Positions 26,681 to 36,968 are shown, counted from the first letter of the stretch. The stretch is 64,000 nucleotides of DNA from Jannaschia rubra (GCF_001403735.1 NZ_CXPG01000020.1:558001-622000); one strand, 5' to 3'. Made by a program: numbers and translations. The notes: generated from the letters alone by a model not told the origin.

Positions 26681-29659
26681 ATGAGCGCCGAGTCCCACGA
26701 CTACAAAGCCACGCTGAACCTGCCGCAGACCGACTTTCCCATGCGTGCGGGCCTGCCGAAGCGCGAACCCGAATGGCTGGCGCGGTGGGAGGCCATGGGC
26801 ATCTACGACCGCCTGCGCGAAAGGCGCGACCGCGCGCCCTTCACCCTGCACGACGGCCCGCCCTATGCGAACGGGCACCTGCACATCGGCCATGCGCTGA
26901 ACAAGACGCTCAAGGACATGGTGGTGCGGTCGCATCAGATGATGGGGTTCGACGCGCGGTTCGTGCCCGGCTGGGACTGCCACGGCCTGCCCATTGAATG
27001 GAAGATCGAGGAAGCCTATCGCGCCAAGGGCCGCGACAAGGATGCGGTCGACGTGATCGAGTTCCGGCAGGAATGCCGCGACTTCGCGGCGGGCTGGGTC
27101 GATGTCCAGCGCGAGGAGTTCAAGCGCCTGGGCATCACCGGCAACTGGGCCGATCCCTATCTGACGATGAACTTCCACGCCGAGGCGGTGATTGCAGCCG
27201 AGTTCCAGAAGTTTCTGATGAACGGTCTGGTCTATCAGGGGTCGAAGCCCGTGATGTGGTCGCCGGTGGAAAAGACCGCATTGGCCGAGGCCGAGGTGGA
27301 ATATCACGACCGTCAGGTGGATGCGGTCTGGGTGAAGTTTCCGGTGATCCAGGCGCAATCGGACATCTACGACAGCGAAATCGTCTACGCCGAGGAGGAG
27401 GAGACGCAGGAGGGCCGCGCGGAGATCGTCAAGGCCGGCACCCGGCGCGAGCGGGAGCTTCTGTCGGCGACCGTCCTGATCTGGACGACGACGCCCTGGA
27501 CCATTCCCCAGAACCGGGCGATCTGTTTCGGACCGGGGATCGGATACGGGCTCTACGAGGTGACGGGTCGGCCCGAGGAGTGCTGGGCCCGGATCGGCGA
27601 CCGATACCTGATCGCGGACGCACTGGCCGAACAGACGCTGGCAGCCGCGCGGCTGGAGTCCGGAATGTGGCGGCGTCTGCGCGCGGTGCAGACGGAGGAA
27701 CTGGCCGCGCTGGTCTGCGCCCACCCGCTGCGCGGCGTAGCGGGTGGAAATGGCGAATGGGACTATGACGTGCCGCTGTTTCCAGGCGACCATGTCACCG
27801 ACGACGCGGGCACGGGCTTCGTGCATACCGCGCCCAGCCACGGCGACGACGACTACCAGATCGGGTTGAAGCACGGGCTGGAGATGACCTTCAACATCGA
27901 GGCCGACGGCAGCTATCGCGCCGACCTTCCCCTGTTCGGCGGCAAGGCAATCATTCGCCCGAACGGCAAGCCGGGCGACGCCAACAAGGCGGTGATCGAC
28001 GCGCTGGTCGGGGCGGACGCCCTGCTGGCGCGGTCGCGCATCACCATCAGCGATGCCCATTCGTGGCGGTCCAAGGCGCCTGTCATCCGCCTGAACCGCC
28101 CGCAGTGGTTCGCCGCCATCGACCGACCCGTGGGCGACGGTCAGGACGAATACGGGGAAACAGTGCGGGGTCGCGCGCTTACCTCCATCGACAAGCTGGT
28201 CGAATGGACACCGCGCACGGGTCGCAATCGCCTCTATTCCATGATCGAGAACCGGCCCGACTGGGTGCTGTCGCGGCAGCGCGCCTGGGGCGTGCCGCTG
28301 ACCTGTTTCACGCGGGTGGGAGCCAAGGCAACTGACGACGACTTCATCCTGCGCGATGAGGCGGTGAACGCCCGCATCGTCGCCGCCTTCGAGGCCGAGG
28401 GCGCGGACGCCTGGTATCGCCCCGACGCCAAGGCGCGATTCCTCGGCTCCGATCACGATCCCGCCGAATGGGATCAGGTGTTCGACATCCTGGACGTCTG
28501 GTTCGACTCCGGCTCGACCCATGCCTTCGTCCTGCGCGACCGGCCGGACGGCACGGCGGACGGCATCGCCGACGTCTATCTGGAAGGGACCGACCAGCAT
28601 CGCGGCTGGTTCCATTCGTCGATGCTGCAGGGCTGCGGCACCATCGGGCGCGCCCCCTACCGCGCCGTCGTCACGCATGGCTTCACGCTGGACGAGAAGG
28701 GCGTGAAGATGTCCAAGTCGCTGGGCAACACCATCGTCCCGCAGGAAGTCGTGGACCAGTACGGGGCCGACATCCTGCGCCTCTGGGTGGCGACCGTGGA
28801 TTACACCAGCGACCACCGGATCGGGCCCGAGATCCTCAAGGGCGTGTCCGACGGCTATCGCCGGCTGCGCAACACGATGCGGTTCCTTCTGGGGTCCCTC
28901 ACCGATGACCCGCCGGTCGATCCGCTGGAGATGCCGGAGCTGGAACGCTGGGTGCTGCACCGGCTGTCCGAGCTCGACGATCAGGTGCGCCGGGGATACG
29001 CCGACTACGACTTCGCGGGCGTCTGGCAGGCGATCTTCCAGTTCGCCACCGTGGACCTGTCGGCGTTCTACTTCGATATCCGCAAGGACGCGCTCTATTG
29101 CGACGGCGACACCCCTCGCCGCCGCGCCGCGCGCACCGTGCTGGGCCTGTTGCACGAACGGATGACGACCTGGCTTGCCCCGATCCTGCCCTTCACGATG
29201 GAGGAGGTCTGGCTGGAGGTGCATCCGGGTGACGACAGCTCGGTCCACCTGCAGGATTTCCCGTCGGCGCGTCCCGGCTGGCGCGACCCGGCGCTGGCCG
29301 ACAAATGGTCGCGCATCCGCAGCACCCGCCGCGTCGTTCTGGGTGCGCTGGAGGAGGCGCGGCGCGACAAGGTCATCGGCTCCTCCCTCGAGGCGGCGCC
29401 CACCGTGCATGTCGACGGATCGACGGCGGCAATTCTGCGTGACGTCAACTTCGACGACATCTGCATCGTCAGCGGGATCGAGGTGACGACGGACCCCGCG
29501 CCGGACGATGCCTTCACCCTGGCCGACGCGCCCGGCGTGGCGGTCGTCTTCGCGCAGGCCACGGGCGGCAAATGCGAGCGGTGCTGGAAGATCCTGCCCG
29601 ATGTCGGCCACCATGGGCACGACGGGGTCTGCCGCCGGTGCGACGCGGCGCTGTCCTAG
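26681..29659 (+). CDS. ileS: isoleucyl-tRNA synthetase
   Basis: A 992-residue class I aminoacyl-tRNA synthetase. The HIGH motif appears as PYANGHLHIGHA near residue 65, the KMSKS loop as GVKMSKSLGNT near residue 677, and the editing domain between about 200 and 420. The C terminus has the zinc-binding arrangement CERCW and CRRC, as in bacterial-type enzymes. I chose ATG 26681 (MSAESHDYKATLNLPQT) because homologues start just before the YK-TLNLP motif; an in-frame ATG 36 codons earlier is less likely. A 185-base region upstream shows no clear T-box. Confidence 0.96.
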   Translation: MSAESHDYKATLNLPQTDFPMRAGLPKREPEWLARWEAMGIYDRLRERRDRAPFTLHDGPPYANGHLHIGHALNKTLKDMVVRSHQMMGFDARFVPGWDCHGLPIEWKIEEAYRAKGRDKDAVDVIEFRQECRDFAAGWVDVQREEFKRLGITGNWADPYLTMNFHAEAVIAAEFQKFLMNGLVYQGSKPVMWSPVEKTALAEAEVEYHDRQVDAVWVKFPVIQAQSDIYDSEIVYAEEEETQEGRAEIVKAGTRRERELLSATVLIWTTTPWTIPQNRAICFGPGIGYGLYEVTGRPEECWARIGDRYLIADALAEQTLAAARLESGMWRRLRAVQTEELAALVCAHPLRGVAGGNGEWDYDVPLFPGDHVTDDAGTGFVHTAPSHGDDDYQIGLKHGLEMTFNIEADGSYRADLPLFGGKAIIRPNGKPGDANKAVIDALVGADALLARSRITISDAHSWRSKAPVIRLNRPQWFAAIDRPVGDGQDEYGETVRGRALTSIDKLVEWTPRTGRNRLYSMIENRPDWVLSRQRAWGVPLTCFTRVGAKATDDDFILRDEAVNARIVAAFEAEGADAWYRPDAKARFLGSDHDPAEWDQVFDILDVWFDSGSTHAFVLRDRPDGTADGIADVYLEGTDQHRGWFHSSMLQGCGTIGRAPYRAVVTHGFTLDEKGVKMSKSLGNTIVPQEVVDQYGADILRLWVATVDYTSDHRIGPEILKGVSDGYRRLRNTMRFLLGSLTDDPPVDPLEMPELERWVLHRLSELDDQVRRGYADYDFAGVWQAIFQFATVDLSAFYFDIRKDALYCDGDTPRRRAARTVLGLLHERMTTWLAPILPFTMEEVWLEVHPGDDSSVHLQDFPSARPGWRDPALADKWSRIRSTRRVVLGALEEARRDKVIGSSLEAAPTVHVDGSTAAILRDVNFDDICIVSGIEVTTDPAPDDAFTLADAPGVAVVFAQATGGKCERCWKILPDVGHHGHDGVCRRCDAALS

Positions 29660-29675
29660 GCGCCCCGCTCCGGCG

Positions 29676-31385
29676 TCACGCCTGCCGGCGCTGACGCTGC
29701 AACTTCTGCTCCAGAAGGCCCGCCCGCTGCGGATAGCGGGCGGCGTGCAGCTTGGCCCAGGGCGCTTCGACGCCCAGACGTTCGCAGAGCAGGACCAGAC
29801 GCTCCAGAAGGAAGGGCCGGTTGCCCGTCATCTCCCATGCGCGTTCCAGCAGCAGGCGGGCCGCGACGGGGTCGCCCGCCGCCAGATGCAGGTTGGCCCG
29901 CTGCACCATCATGTCCGGGTCCGCCATCGTCTGGTTCGGATGGCCGTCGAGAAGCCGCGCGAGCGCGTCGGTATCGCCCGTCCGCGCCAGCATCCGCGCG
30001 ACTTCGGCCAACCAGTCCGGATCGTCGATCCTGACCTGCCCCAGAATGGCGTCGACGTAGGCAAGAACCTTCCGCTGTCCGTCGGGTCCAAGGCGCACCG
30101 CCTGGAGGGGGCGCGACCGGATCGGCGGGCCTTCGGCGGGATCGTCGACGTTGAAATCGGCGAAGAGCGAGGTGTAGCGGCACCCCGAGGCGATGGTGTG
30201 GGGCAGGAAATCGCGCCAGCGGAAGCGGCAGGTCTGATGGGTTCCGATCTCGATGCAATGCGTCTCGGGCGAAGCGAAGAGCATGTTGGCGAAGCCAGCA
30301 CCGTGGTAGGACATCATGATCTCGGCCTGCGCCAACAGGGCCACCTGTTCGAGGGGGGAATAATCCTCGAAGTAGACGATCTCGAACCCTCGCTTGGCCA
30401 AGGCGCGGGTCAGGGCCGCCTCGCCTTTCATCGGACGGTGGCGCTGCGACTTCCGCCCGACCCAGAACCGGCGCGGCAAATGGCTCCAGTCGCCCCCTTC
30501 GATGCGGGAGAGGGCCGTTTCCCGCAGCAGCAGCAAGGTATCGTCGCAGGAATTCATGTCGAGCACGAGCATCGACTTGCGGTCGGGGACGCGTCCAAGC
30601 CAGTGCGGTGTTTCCGGCGCCTCCTCCTCCAGCCCGTCGATGGCGCTGGCGCCCGTCTGAAACCAGAGGTGCCGGGCATTCAGGACCGACAGGCAGCGGT
30701 CGTAGGAATGATTGCCCGACAGGAACTCGACCCGACCCCGGAGGCGGGGGAAGATCTGGTCGATCCAGTCGCGGATGAAGGTCTTCACCTCGGCCCGGTC
30801 GCTGTGGATCAGAACCCGGCCGGTGAAGTCGTCGCGGTCGACAAGGCAGAGTTGGCCCAACGTTTCCGTGGCGAAGTGGTAGAAGTTGAACGCGTTGCGC
30901 GTGTCGATCACGAAATCCAGCCCGTCGATCGATCCCTCCCACACCGGGGGCACGGGATCGGCCGCCCGCAGTTCGGCGAAATGCGCGGCCGTCTCCGCGT
31001 CGGCGTCGAAATGCCCTTCGTTTGCCCAGCTGTACTTGTTCCGCAGGCGCGTCCCCGCGGCCCCGTTGAGAATGTGCTTGCCGTCGATGGCCAGGAAGTG
31101 CCCTTCGGTGGTGACGTTCTCCAGTACGACGGGAACCGTCCGCATGAGGAGGCCGGACCGAAAGATGCGGTCCCTGAATGTCGAGGTGACGTAGTCGCGG
31201 GTGGCGGTGCGGAACTTGTCATAGTCGCTGACCGAAGCGGCGGCGATCCGCCCCTTCGGTCGCCGCTCCCACATCTGCGGCAAGGGCGCGGTCGTCCAGA
31301 GACCCGCATCGACGCCCGGTGCGAAGAAGAACTCCTGCGGGGGGCGCCGCCAATCGAGTTGAACCCTGGGATTGAAGCCGTTCAT
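29676..31385 (-). CDS. GT61-family glycosyltransferase with helical C-terminal extension
   Basis: A 569-residue protein. The central region matches DUF563/GT61 glycosyltransferases, with FYHFATETLGQL near residue 167, LPRRFWVGRK, and ALLAQAEIMMSYHGAGFANMLFA near residue 355. The last 120 residues form Ala/Leu/Arg-rich helices resembling a TPR-like bundle. It probably decorates a surface polysaccharide, but no other polysaccharide genes are adjacent. No signal peptide is visible. It sits convergent to ileS, 16 bases from its stop. Confidence 0.8.
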   Translation of the reverse strand: MNGFNPRVQLDWRRPPQEFFFAPGVDAGLWTTAPLPQMWERRPKGRIAAASVSDYDKFRTATRDYVTSTFRDRIFRSGLLMRTVPVVLENVTTEGHFLAIDGKHILNGAAGTRLRNKYSWANEGHFDADAETAAHFAELRAADPVPPVWEGSIDGLDFVIDTRNAFNFYHFATETLGQLCLVDRDDFTGRVLIHSDRAEVKTFIRDWIDQIFPRLRGRVEFLSGNHSYDRCLSVLNARHLWFQTGASAIDGLEEEAPETPHWLGRVPDRKSMLVLDMNSCDDTLLLLRETALSRIEGGDWSHLPRRFWVGRKSQRHRPMKGEAALTRALAKRGFEIVYFEDYSPLEQVALLAQAEIMMSYHGAGFANMLFASPETHCIEIGTHQTCRFRWRDFLPHTIASGCRYTSLFADFNVDDPAEGPPIRSRPLQAVRLGPDGQRKVLAYVDAILGQVRIDDPDWLAEVARMLARTGDTDALARLLDGHPNQTMADPDMMVQRANLHLAAGDPVAARLLLERAWEMTGNRPFLLERLVLLCERLGVEAPWAKLHAARYPQRAGLLEQKLQRQRRQA

Positions 31386-31483
31386 GACGCGGGCATGGCA
31401 TGGGGCGGTGACGGTGTCATGGCAAAACCACGGCCCCGCGGCTTCGCGCGGCCGGGTGCCGACTCGCCGCCGTCAGCGGGTCG

Positions 31484-32110
31484 TCAGAACTCCACGCCCG
31501 CCTGCGCCTTCACGCCGGACCGGAAGGGGTGCTTGACCAGTTCCATCTCGGTAACGAGATCGGCCACCTCGATCAGCTCCTCCGCCGCGTTGCGGCCGGT
31601 CAGGACGACATGCGTCATCGGGGGCTTTTCGTCGCGCAGGAAAGCCACCACCTCGGCCACATCCACATAGCCGTAGCGGATCGCGATGTTGATCTCGTCC
31701 AGCAGGACCATCCGGTTGCCGGGGTCGGCGATCAGCTCCTTCGCGGTGGCCCAGGCCGCCTGCGCCATCTCGGTGTCGCGGGACTTGTCCTGCGTCTCCC
31801 AGGTGAATCCCTCGCCCATGGTGTGAAAGGCGCATCGGTCGGTGAAATGGGCCAGGATCAGGTCGCGTTCGCCGGTGGACATGCCGCCCTTGATGAACTG
31901 GACGACGGCACAGGGCATGTCATGGGCGATGCAGCGGAAGATCATCCCGAAGGCGGCGGACGACTTGCCCTTGCCCTTGCCCGTGTGGACGATCACCAGA
32001 CCCTTTTCCTCGGTCTTGGTGGCCATGATCTTGTCGCGCGCGGCCTTTTTCTTGGCCATCTTGGCGTTGTGGCGGTCGGCGTCGTCGGGTTGCGGCTGGA
32101 TGTCTGACAT
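31484..32110 (-). CDS. cobO: cob(I)yrinic acid a,c-diamide adenosyltransferase
   Basis: A 208-residue CobA/CobO-type enzyme that attaches the 5'-deoxyadenosyl ligand to reduced corrinoids. It carries the family P-loop HTGKGKGKSSAAFG near residue 42, MVLLDEINIAIRYGY near residue 130 and HVVLTGRNA near residue 168. The N terminus is rich in Lys and Asp, as in homologues. It is the first of the cobalamin genes; cobN lies about 1.1 kb away on the same strand with small genes between. Confidence 0.95.
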   Translation of the reverse strand: MSDIQPQPDDADRHNAKMAKKKAARDKIMATKTEEKGLVIVHTGKGKGKSSAAFGMIFRCIAHDMPCAVVQFIKGGMSTGERDLILAHFTDRCAFHTMGEGFTWETQDKSRDTEMAQAAWATAKELIADPGNRMVLLDEINIAIRYGYVDVAEVVAFLRDEKPPMTHVVLTGRNAAEELIEVADLVTEMELVKHPFRSGVKAQAGVEF

Positions 32111-32243
32111 GGGGGCCTCCGGTTCGGAACGATCCTAGCCATCCTCCGCCGGGCACGCCACCGTTTGCGGACCGGCCTTGGCGGGGCAGTGCCTGCCCGC
32201 CGCCCCGGATGAGGGCCCCAAACGTCCGAAGCCCGACACGAAG

Positions 32244-32429
32244 ATGGTCTCCGCCCTCGCCAAGGCCAGCTTCAAGGCCCGCCGCAAGATGGAGGAGGCC
32301 ATCGACGACGAGAAGGAAGCCTGGCGGGAGGCCCGCAAGGACGAGAACCGCCGCGCCCGCCTGATGCTGCGCCGCCTGAACTCGCGGCGTCTGGACTTCG
32401 TGGCGCGCGATCCCCAACCTGCGGACTGA
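32244..32429 (+). CDS. small highly charged protein, unknown
   Basis: A 61-residue frame (MVSALAKASFKARRKMEEA at the start) dominated by Lys, Arg, Glu and Ala, predicted helical. Third codon positions are almost all G or C, as in real genes here. A TTG start at 32178 would add 22 residues. It is divergent from cobO. The ribosome site is weak. No family recognised. Confidence 0.45.
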   Translation: MVSALAKASFKARRKMEEAIDDEKEAWREARKDENRRARLMLRRLNSRRLDFVARDPQPAD

Positions 32430-32474
32430 TCCGCCGTTAACCTGCCGTTCATCTATCTGGGCGAGACCGGGAAC

Positions 32475-32792
32475 ATGCGCTTTCCGGTCTTTCTTGTTCT
32501 GATCCTGTCCGCCTGCAACACGGCCCACCCCCTCGACCGCCTCGACCGGTCCGGGGCGGCCAGCGCCGGGGGGCATGATTTCCGCGTCAACTGGAACCTC
32601 GAGTCCGCTCAGGCAACCCGAACCAACGTGACCTGGAGGCCCGGCTTGCCGCAGGTGGTGATCGCCGCCGTGGAGGCCACGGAACAGGTCACGGGATGCG
32701 CCGTCAAACCCGGCAGCGCGGTGGGCGACATCGCGTTGGTGAACATGGCCCTGGATTGCCGCGCCGGTGACCCGGCGCGACAGGGTCGTTAG
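32475..32792 (+). CDS. putative lipoprotein, 105 residues
   Basis: It begins MRFPVFLVLILSACNTAHP, with lipobox LSAC (Cys14), so it is probably lipid-anchored in the envelope. The mature part has a second Cys pair (TGCAVKPG and LDCRAG) that could form a disulfide. A near-CtrA sequence lies 24 bases upstream. Its stop interlocks with that of the convergent small lipoprotein over TTAG (32789-32792). Function unknown. Confidence 0.7.
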   Translation: MRFPVFLVLILSACNTAHPLDRLDRSGAASAGGHDFRVNWNLESAQATRTNVTWRPGLPQVVIAAVEATEQVTGCAVKPGSAVGDIALVNMALDCRAGDPARQGR

Positions 32793-33031
32793 CGGGCGGC
32801 CTTCTGGCGCTCACCTTCCGCCTTGCAGATCGCGTCGGCCTGGCCGACCGACATGCTGGCGGGGCGGTCGATGGAGCGGTCCCAGACGACCCGCCTGGGG
32901 GTATAGAGCTGGCATACGACATTGCCCGCCTCGGTCGGGACGGTAACCGGCGCGGTCTCATAGTTCTCGGGGCTGGGGACGCAGCCGGCGACGAGGCCGG
33001 CGGCAACGATGGCGAAAGCACAGCGGGTCAT
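32789..33031 (-). CDS. putative small lipoprotein, 80 residues
   Basis: It starts MTRCAFAIVAAGLVAGCVPS with lipobox LVAGC (Cys17). The mature part includes VVCQLYTPRRVVWDRSID and DAICKAEGERQKAAR. GAGGAG lies about eight bases before the ATG. No family recognised. It faces another small lipoprotein gene, with which it shares four stop-codon bases. Both sit in the gap between cobO and cobN without obvious metabolic link. Confidence 0.7.
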   Translation of the reverse strand: MTRCAFAIVAAGLVAGCVPSPENYETAPVTVPTEAGNVVCQLYTPRRVVWDRSIDRPASMSVGQADAICKAEGERQKAAR

Positions 33032-33216
33032 AGGGGGTCTCCTCGGTTCGGGGGCATCCTGCGCGGCGTGGCGCAACCTGCCGGTCAGGCCGCAGCTTTG
33101 CCAAGCGCGCTGCCGTGGCGGCAAGGGATTCCCGGCAGGTCGGCTCACCTTGGGGGCGATTTGTTGCATCGTTGCCCGCGCGGTGCGGGGCGGTCCAATC
33201 CGCCGATCCGCACCCG

Positions 33217-36200
33217 TCAGTCCCGACCCCGCGCCAGCCGGTCGATCAGATCGCGCGCCGAATTGGATCGGGGCCGCCAGAGCCCGCGGTCGATGGCTTC
33301 GGCCAGGCGGTCGGCGATGTCGGCCAGGGCGGGCGCATTGGCCTCGGCGATGAAGTCGCGGGTCGCCTCGTCCTCCAGCACGGCGGCAGCGACCAGATCG
33401 AAATGGTGGTCGCGCACGGCGCCCGTGGTCGCGGCGAAGGCGAACAGGTAGTCTACCGTCGCCGCGATTTCGAACGCGCCCCTGTAGCCGTGGCGCTTGA
33501 CCCCCGCGATCCACTTCGGGTTGACCACGCGGGAGCGGACAACGCGGCCGATCTCCTCCTCCAGGGTGCGGATGACGGGGCGTTCTGGGCGGGAATGGTC
33601 GTTGTGATAGATCGGTCGCCGGACGCCCTGAAGCATCTCGACCGCAGCCGCCGCACCCCCTTCGAACTGGTAGTAGTCGTCGGAGTCGAGGAGGTCATGC
33701 TCCCGGTTGTCCTGATTCTGGACGATGGCCTCAACTTGGCCCAGCCGCTGCCGCAGGCCGTCGTGATCCGGCGTGCCCTCGCCCGTGCCATAGGCATAGC
33801 CGCCCCATTCGACATAGGATGTGCCGAGGTCGGCCGCGTCCGACCACAGCCTCTCGTCGATCATCGCCTGAAGGCCCGCGCCGTAGGCGCCCGGTTTCGA
33901 GCCATAGACCCGGGCGGCGCTCTCGCCCGCGCGGAACCGCGCTGCGGCGGGGTTGTCCTCCTCCGCCTCGTCGAGCGCCTGCACGGCGCGCGCGGCGGCA
34001 TCGACGAGCGCCATCTGCTGCGGAAAGGCGTCGCGGAAAAAGCCCGACACCCGCAGCGTGACATCCACGCGCGGGCGCCCGAGCGCGGTGGCGGGGATGA
34101 TTTCGAACCCCGTGACGCGGCGATTTGCGGCGTCCCAGCGGGGCCTGACCCCCATCAGCGCCAAGGCCTGCGTGATGTCGTCGCCGCCCGTCCGCATGTT
34201 GGCCGTGCCCCATGCCGTGACCAGCATCGCGCGGGGCCAGTCGCCATGGTCCTGCAGGTGCCGCTCGACCAGCAGGCTGGCGGACTTCCAGCCGAGCTTC
34301 CATGCGGTGGGCGTCGGCACGGCGCGGCTGTCTACGGAATAGAAATTGCGCCCCGTTGGCAGGACGTCGGGCCGCCCGCGCGTCGGCGCGCCGGACGGGG
34401 CGGGGGCCACGAACCGGCCGGACAGCGCCGCGAGCAGCCCCTCGCCCTCGGCCGGGCCGCAGCGGTCCAGCACATCGCGCAGCCGGTCCGCATCCTCCAG
34501 CACCGCGCGGGTCGCGGGGCCGGGGGGGGGTGCCTCTCCGGTCAGCAGGCGCGTGGACAGCGTCTCGATCCGCTCCACGGTGTCGCCATGGCTGCGCCAG
34601 GCATCGTCCCCGGTCAGCGCATCGGGACGGGGGCCATCCCAAAGCGCGGCCATCTCGCAGTCGAGGGGGTCGAACCCCAGCCCCAGGTCGGCGGCGATGG
34701 CGCGCGGCAGGCTGCCCTCCTCGCCTCGCGGCAGGCGCAGCAGGGCCTGAAGCAGGTCGTCGCGCAGGCGTCCTTCGGGGCTTATGCCGAAGATGTGCAA
34801 ACCGTCGCGGATCTGCGCCTCCTTCAGGTCGCAGAGATAGGCGTCGAGCTTCGCCAGATCGCCTTCGTCGCCCGAGAACCCTGCGTCGACGTCGATGCCG
34901 GTGACGGAGGCTAGACTGAGGATCTCGCCCCGCAGAACGTCGATCCGTCGGGGGTCCACGCCCGCGGCCTCGTAGTATTCATCGACCAGCCCTTCCAGAT
35001 CGCGCATCGGGCCATAGCTTTCGGCGCGCGTGAGCGGCGGCGTCAGGTGGTCGACGATGACTGCCTGCGCCCGACGCTTGGCCTGCGTGCCCTCGCCCGG
35101 ATCGTTGACGATGAAGGGGTAGACATGGGGCATCGGCCCGAGCGCGATCTCGGGCCAGTCGGTGTCGCCCAGGGCCACGGCCCGGCCGGGCAGCCATTCC
35201 AGATTGCCGTGCTTGCCCATGTGGACGACGGCGTCCGAATTCGCCCGCAGCCAGGCGTAGAAGGCGAGGTAGTTGTGCGGCGGCACGAGGTCGGGGGAGT
35301 GGTAGGTGTCGGTCGGGTCGATGTTGTAGCCCCGCGCGGGTTGCAGCGCCACGACCGCCTTGCCGCAGCGATGGATCGACAGGGCAAAGTGGCCGCCGGT
35401 TCCGTCCTCGGCTTGGCAGAAGAAAGGGTCGTCCGCAGGCGCCCCCCACCGTTCGGCGATCCGTTCCCGTGCGGCGAGCGGCAGGGTCGCGTGGAACCGC
35501 AGGTAGGCGTCGAGCGGCAGCCGCTCACCCCCTGTCCGCTCCGCCCGGTCGGTCAGCCAGTTCGTCGGCCCGGCCATGATCCGCGCCATCAGCGCGGCGG
35601 CGTCCTCGGGAGGGGTGGCGTCATACCCCGCGCCGGCCAGCAGCCGCAGGACGTGGACGGTCGCCGCCGGCGTATCCAGCCCCACGCCATTCGCCAGCCG
35701 CCCGTCGCGGTTCGGATAGTTCGCCAGCACCAGCGCGACGCGCCTGTCGGCGGGGGCGAGGCGGCGCAGCCGGCACCACTTCGCGAGAAGGTCGGCCACG
35801 AAGACGATCCGGTCGCCCTGCGCCTTCCACGTCGCGATGGGGCACTGCGTCGCCGTATCGAAGAAGGCTTCGCCCTTGAACCCGATGGCGCGGGCCAGGA
35901 CCCGGCCGTCAAGTTCCGGCAGGGCGACGTTCATGGCGATGTCGCGCGCCGCGAGACCGGTCAGCCCGGCCTGCCATGCCTCCTCCGTCCCGCCCGACAG
36001 GACCGCCTGGAACACCGGCGCGGCATTTGCATAGGGCGCCGCGAGGGGGTTCGCGGCCGGGTCGCCCACGGCGAAGCTGGTCAGGTTCAGGATGGCATCC
36101 GGAGGAGCGGCGGCGAACAGCGATTCGAGCGTCGCCTGCGACACCGGGTCCTTGAGCGACGCCACGAAGACGGGCATCGGGTTCATTCCCGCCCGCAGCA

Positions 36201-36870
36201 ACGCCCGCACCATGCGGTTCACCGGGTTCAGGCCCGCGCCTTGCAGCAGCGCGCGGTAGAAGACGACTGGGACCACGGGGGCATCGTCGGTCCAGGCCGC
36301 GCGCAGGGTGGCGAGATCGGCGTCCTGCAGGCCGGGCCAGTAGAGGCCCGCGCGCAGAAGGGGGCGGGCGGGGGCGGGGCGGTCCTTTCCCCGGACCATG
36401 GCGCGGGCATGGGCGAGGAAGGTCGTCGCGTTCTGCGGGCCGCCTTCGACGAGGCAGGACCAGAGGGCGTCGTAATCCTCGGCCGACACGGTGCTGAGGT
36501 CGCGCAGTTCGGCGTCGGGCCGGTCATCGCCCGGCAGGGCGGCGAAGGGCACGCCGGCCTCGTGCAGGCGGGCGGCGTATTGCTCGAGGCCATAGGACCA
36601 GTATCCGCGCCCGCCCAGGATGCGCGCGATCACCAGCCCCGAGCGCGTCGCGCAATCGTCGAGGTGCATGTCGACCGACATCGGGTGGCGCAGGTGCATC
36701 AGGTTCGCCAGCCGCAGGTCGGGCGGATCCTCCATCGCGGCACGCGCTCCGGACAAGGCCGCGAGTTCGGTATCCGCGGCGGTGATGACCACGACTTCGG
36801 CGGGTGTCTGCCCCAGGTCGACGGCCTCGCCCTTGTCGATTGAACCGGGCTGGGCGGCTAGGAGGTGCAT
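33217..36870 (-). CDS. cobN: cobaltochelatase subunit CobN
   Basis: A 1217-residue large subunit of the aerobic cobalt chelatase, which inserts Co2+ into hydrogenobyrinic acid a,c-diamide with CobS and CobT. The CobN/Mg-chelatase ChlH features include VHMGKHGNLEWLPG near residue 555, NDPGEGTQAKRR and GTANMRTGGDD, and the length is normal. CobST are not in this window. CobN implies the late-insertion, oxygen-dependent cobalamin route. It is divergent from psuG; cobO lies downstream on the same strand. Confidence 0.96.
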   Translation of the reverse strand: MHLLAAQPGSIDKGEAVDLGQTPAEVVVITAADTELAALSGARAAMEDPPDLRLANLMHLRHPMSVDMHLDDCATRSGLVIARILGGRGYWSYGLEQYAARLHEAGVPFAALPGDDRPDAELRDLSTVSAEDYDALWSCLVEGGPQNATTFLAHARAMVRGKDRPAPARPLLRAGLYWPGLQDADLATLRAAWTDDAPVVPVVFYRALLQGAGLNPVNRMVRALLRAGMNPMPVFVASLKDPVSQATLESLFAAAPPDAILNLTSFAVGDPAANPLAAPYANAAPVFQAVLSGGTEEAWQAGLTGLAARDIAMNVALPELDGRVLARAIGFKGEAFFDTATQCPIATWKAQGDRIVFVADLLAKWCRLRRLAPADRRVALVLANYPNRDGRLANGVGLDTPAATVHVLRLLAGAGYDATPPEDAAALMARIMAGPTNWLTDRAERTGGERLPLDAYLRFHATLPLAARERIAERWGAPADDPFFCQAEDGTGGHFALSIHRCGKAVVALQPARGYNIDPTDTYHSPDLVPPHNYLAFYAWLRANSDAVVHMGKHGNLEWLPGRAVALGDTDWPEIALGPMPHVYPFIVNDPGEGTQAKRRAQAVIVDHLTPPLTRAESYGPMRDLEGLVDEYYEAAGVDPRRIDVLRGEILSLASVTGIDVDAGFSGDEGDLAKLDAYLCDLKEAQIRDGLHIFGISPEGRLRDDLLQALLRLPRGEEGSLPRAIAADLGLGFDPLDCEMAALWDGPRPDALTGDDAWRSHGDTVERIETLSTRLLTGEAPPPGPATRAVLEDADRLRDVLDRCGPAEGEGLLAALSGRFVAPAPSGAPTRGRPDVLPTGRNFYSVDSRAVPTPTAWKLGWKSASLLVERHLQDHGDWPRAMLVTAWGTANMRTGGDDITQALALMGVRPRWDAANRRVTGFEIIPATALGRPRVDVTLRVSGFFRDAFPQQMALVDAAARAVQALDEAEEDNPAAARFRAGESAARVYGSKPGAYGAGLQAMIDERLWSDAADLGTSYVEWGGYAYGTGEGTPDHDGLRQRLGQVEAIVQNQDNREHDLLDSDDYYQFEGGAAAAVEMLQGVRRPIYHNDHSRPERPVIRTLEEEIGRVVRSRVVNPKWIAGVKRHGYRGAFEIAATVDYLFAFAATTGAVRDHHFDLVAAAVLEDEATRDFIAEANAPALADIADRLAEAIDRGLWRPRSNSARDLIDRLARGRD

Positions 36871-36968
36871 GGCAGTCCCTTTTCATGACACGTGACGGGA
36901 TGGCAAAGAAGCGCGTGACCTTGGCCCTTCGACAAGGCAAGAGGTGGCCCTAGAACAGGAGGTGCCAG

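Noticed and set aside
26585-29620. A 1011-codon minus-strand open frame opposite ileS
   Set aside because: Antisense shadow of a certain gene; no domains and no ribosome site.
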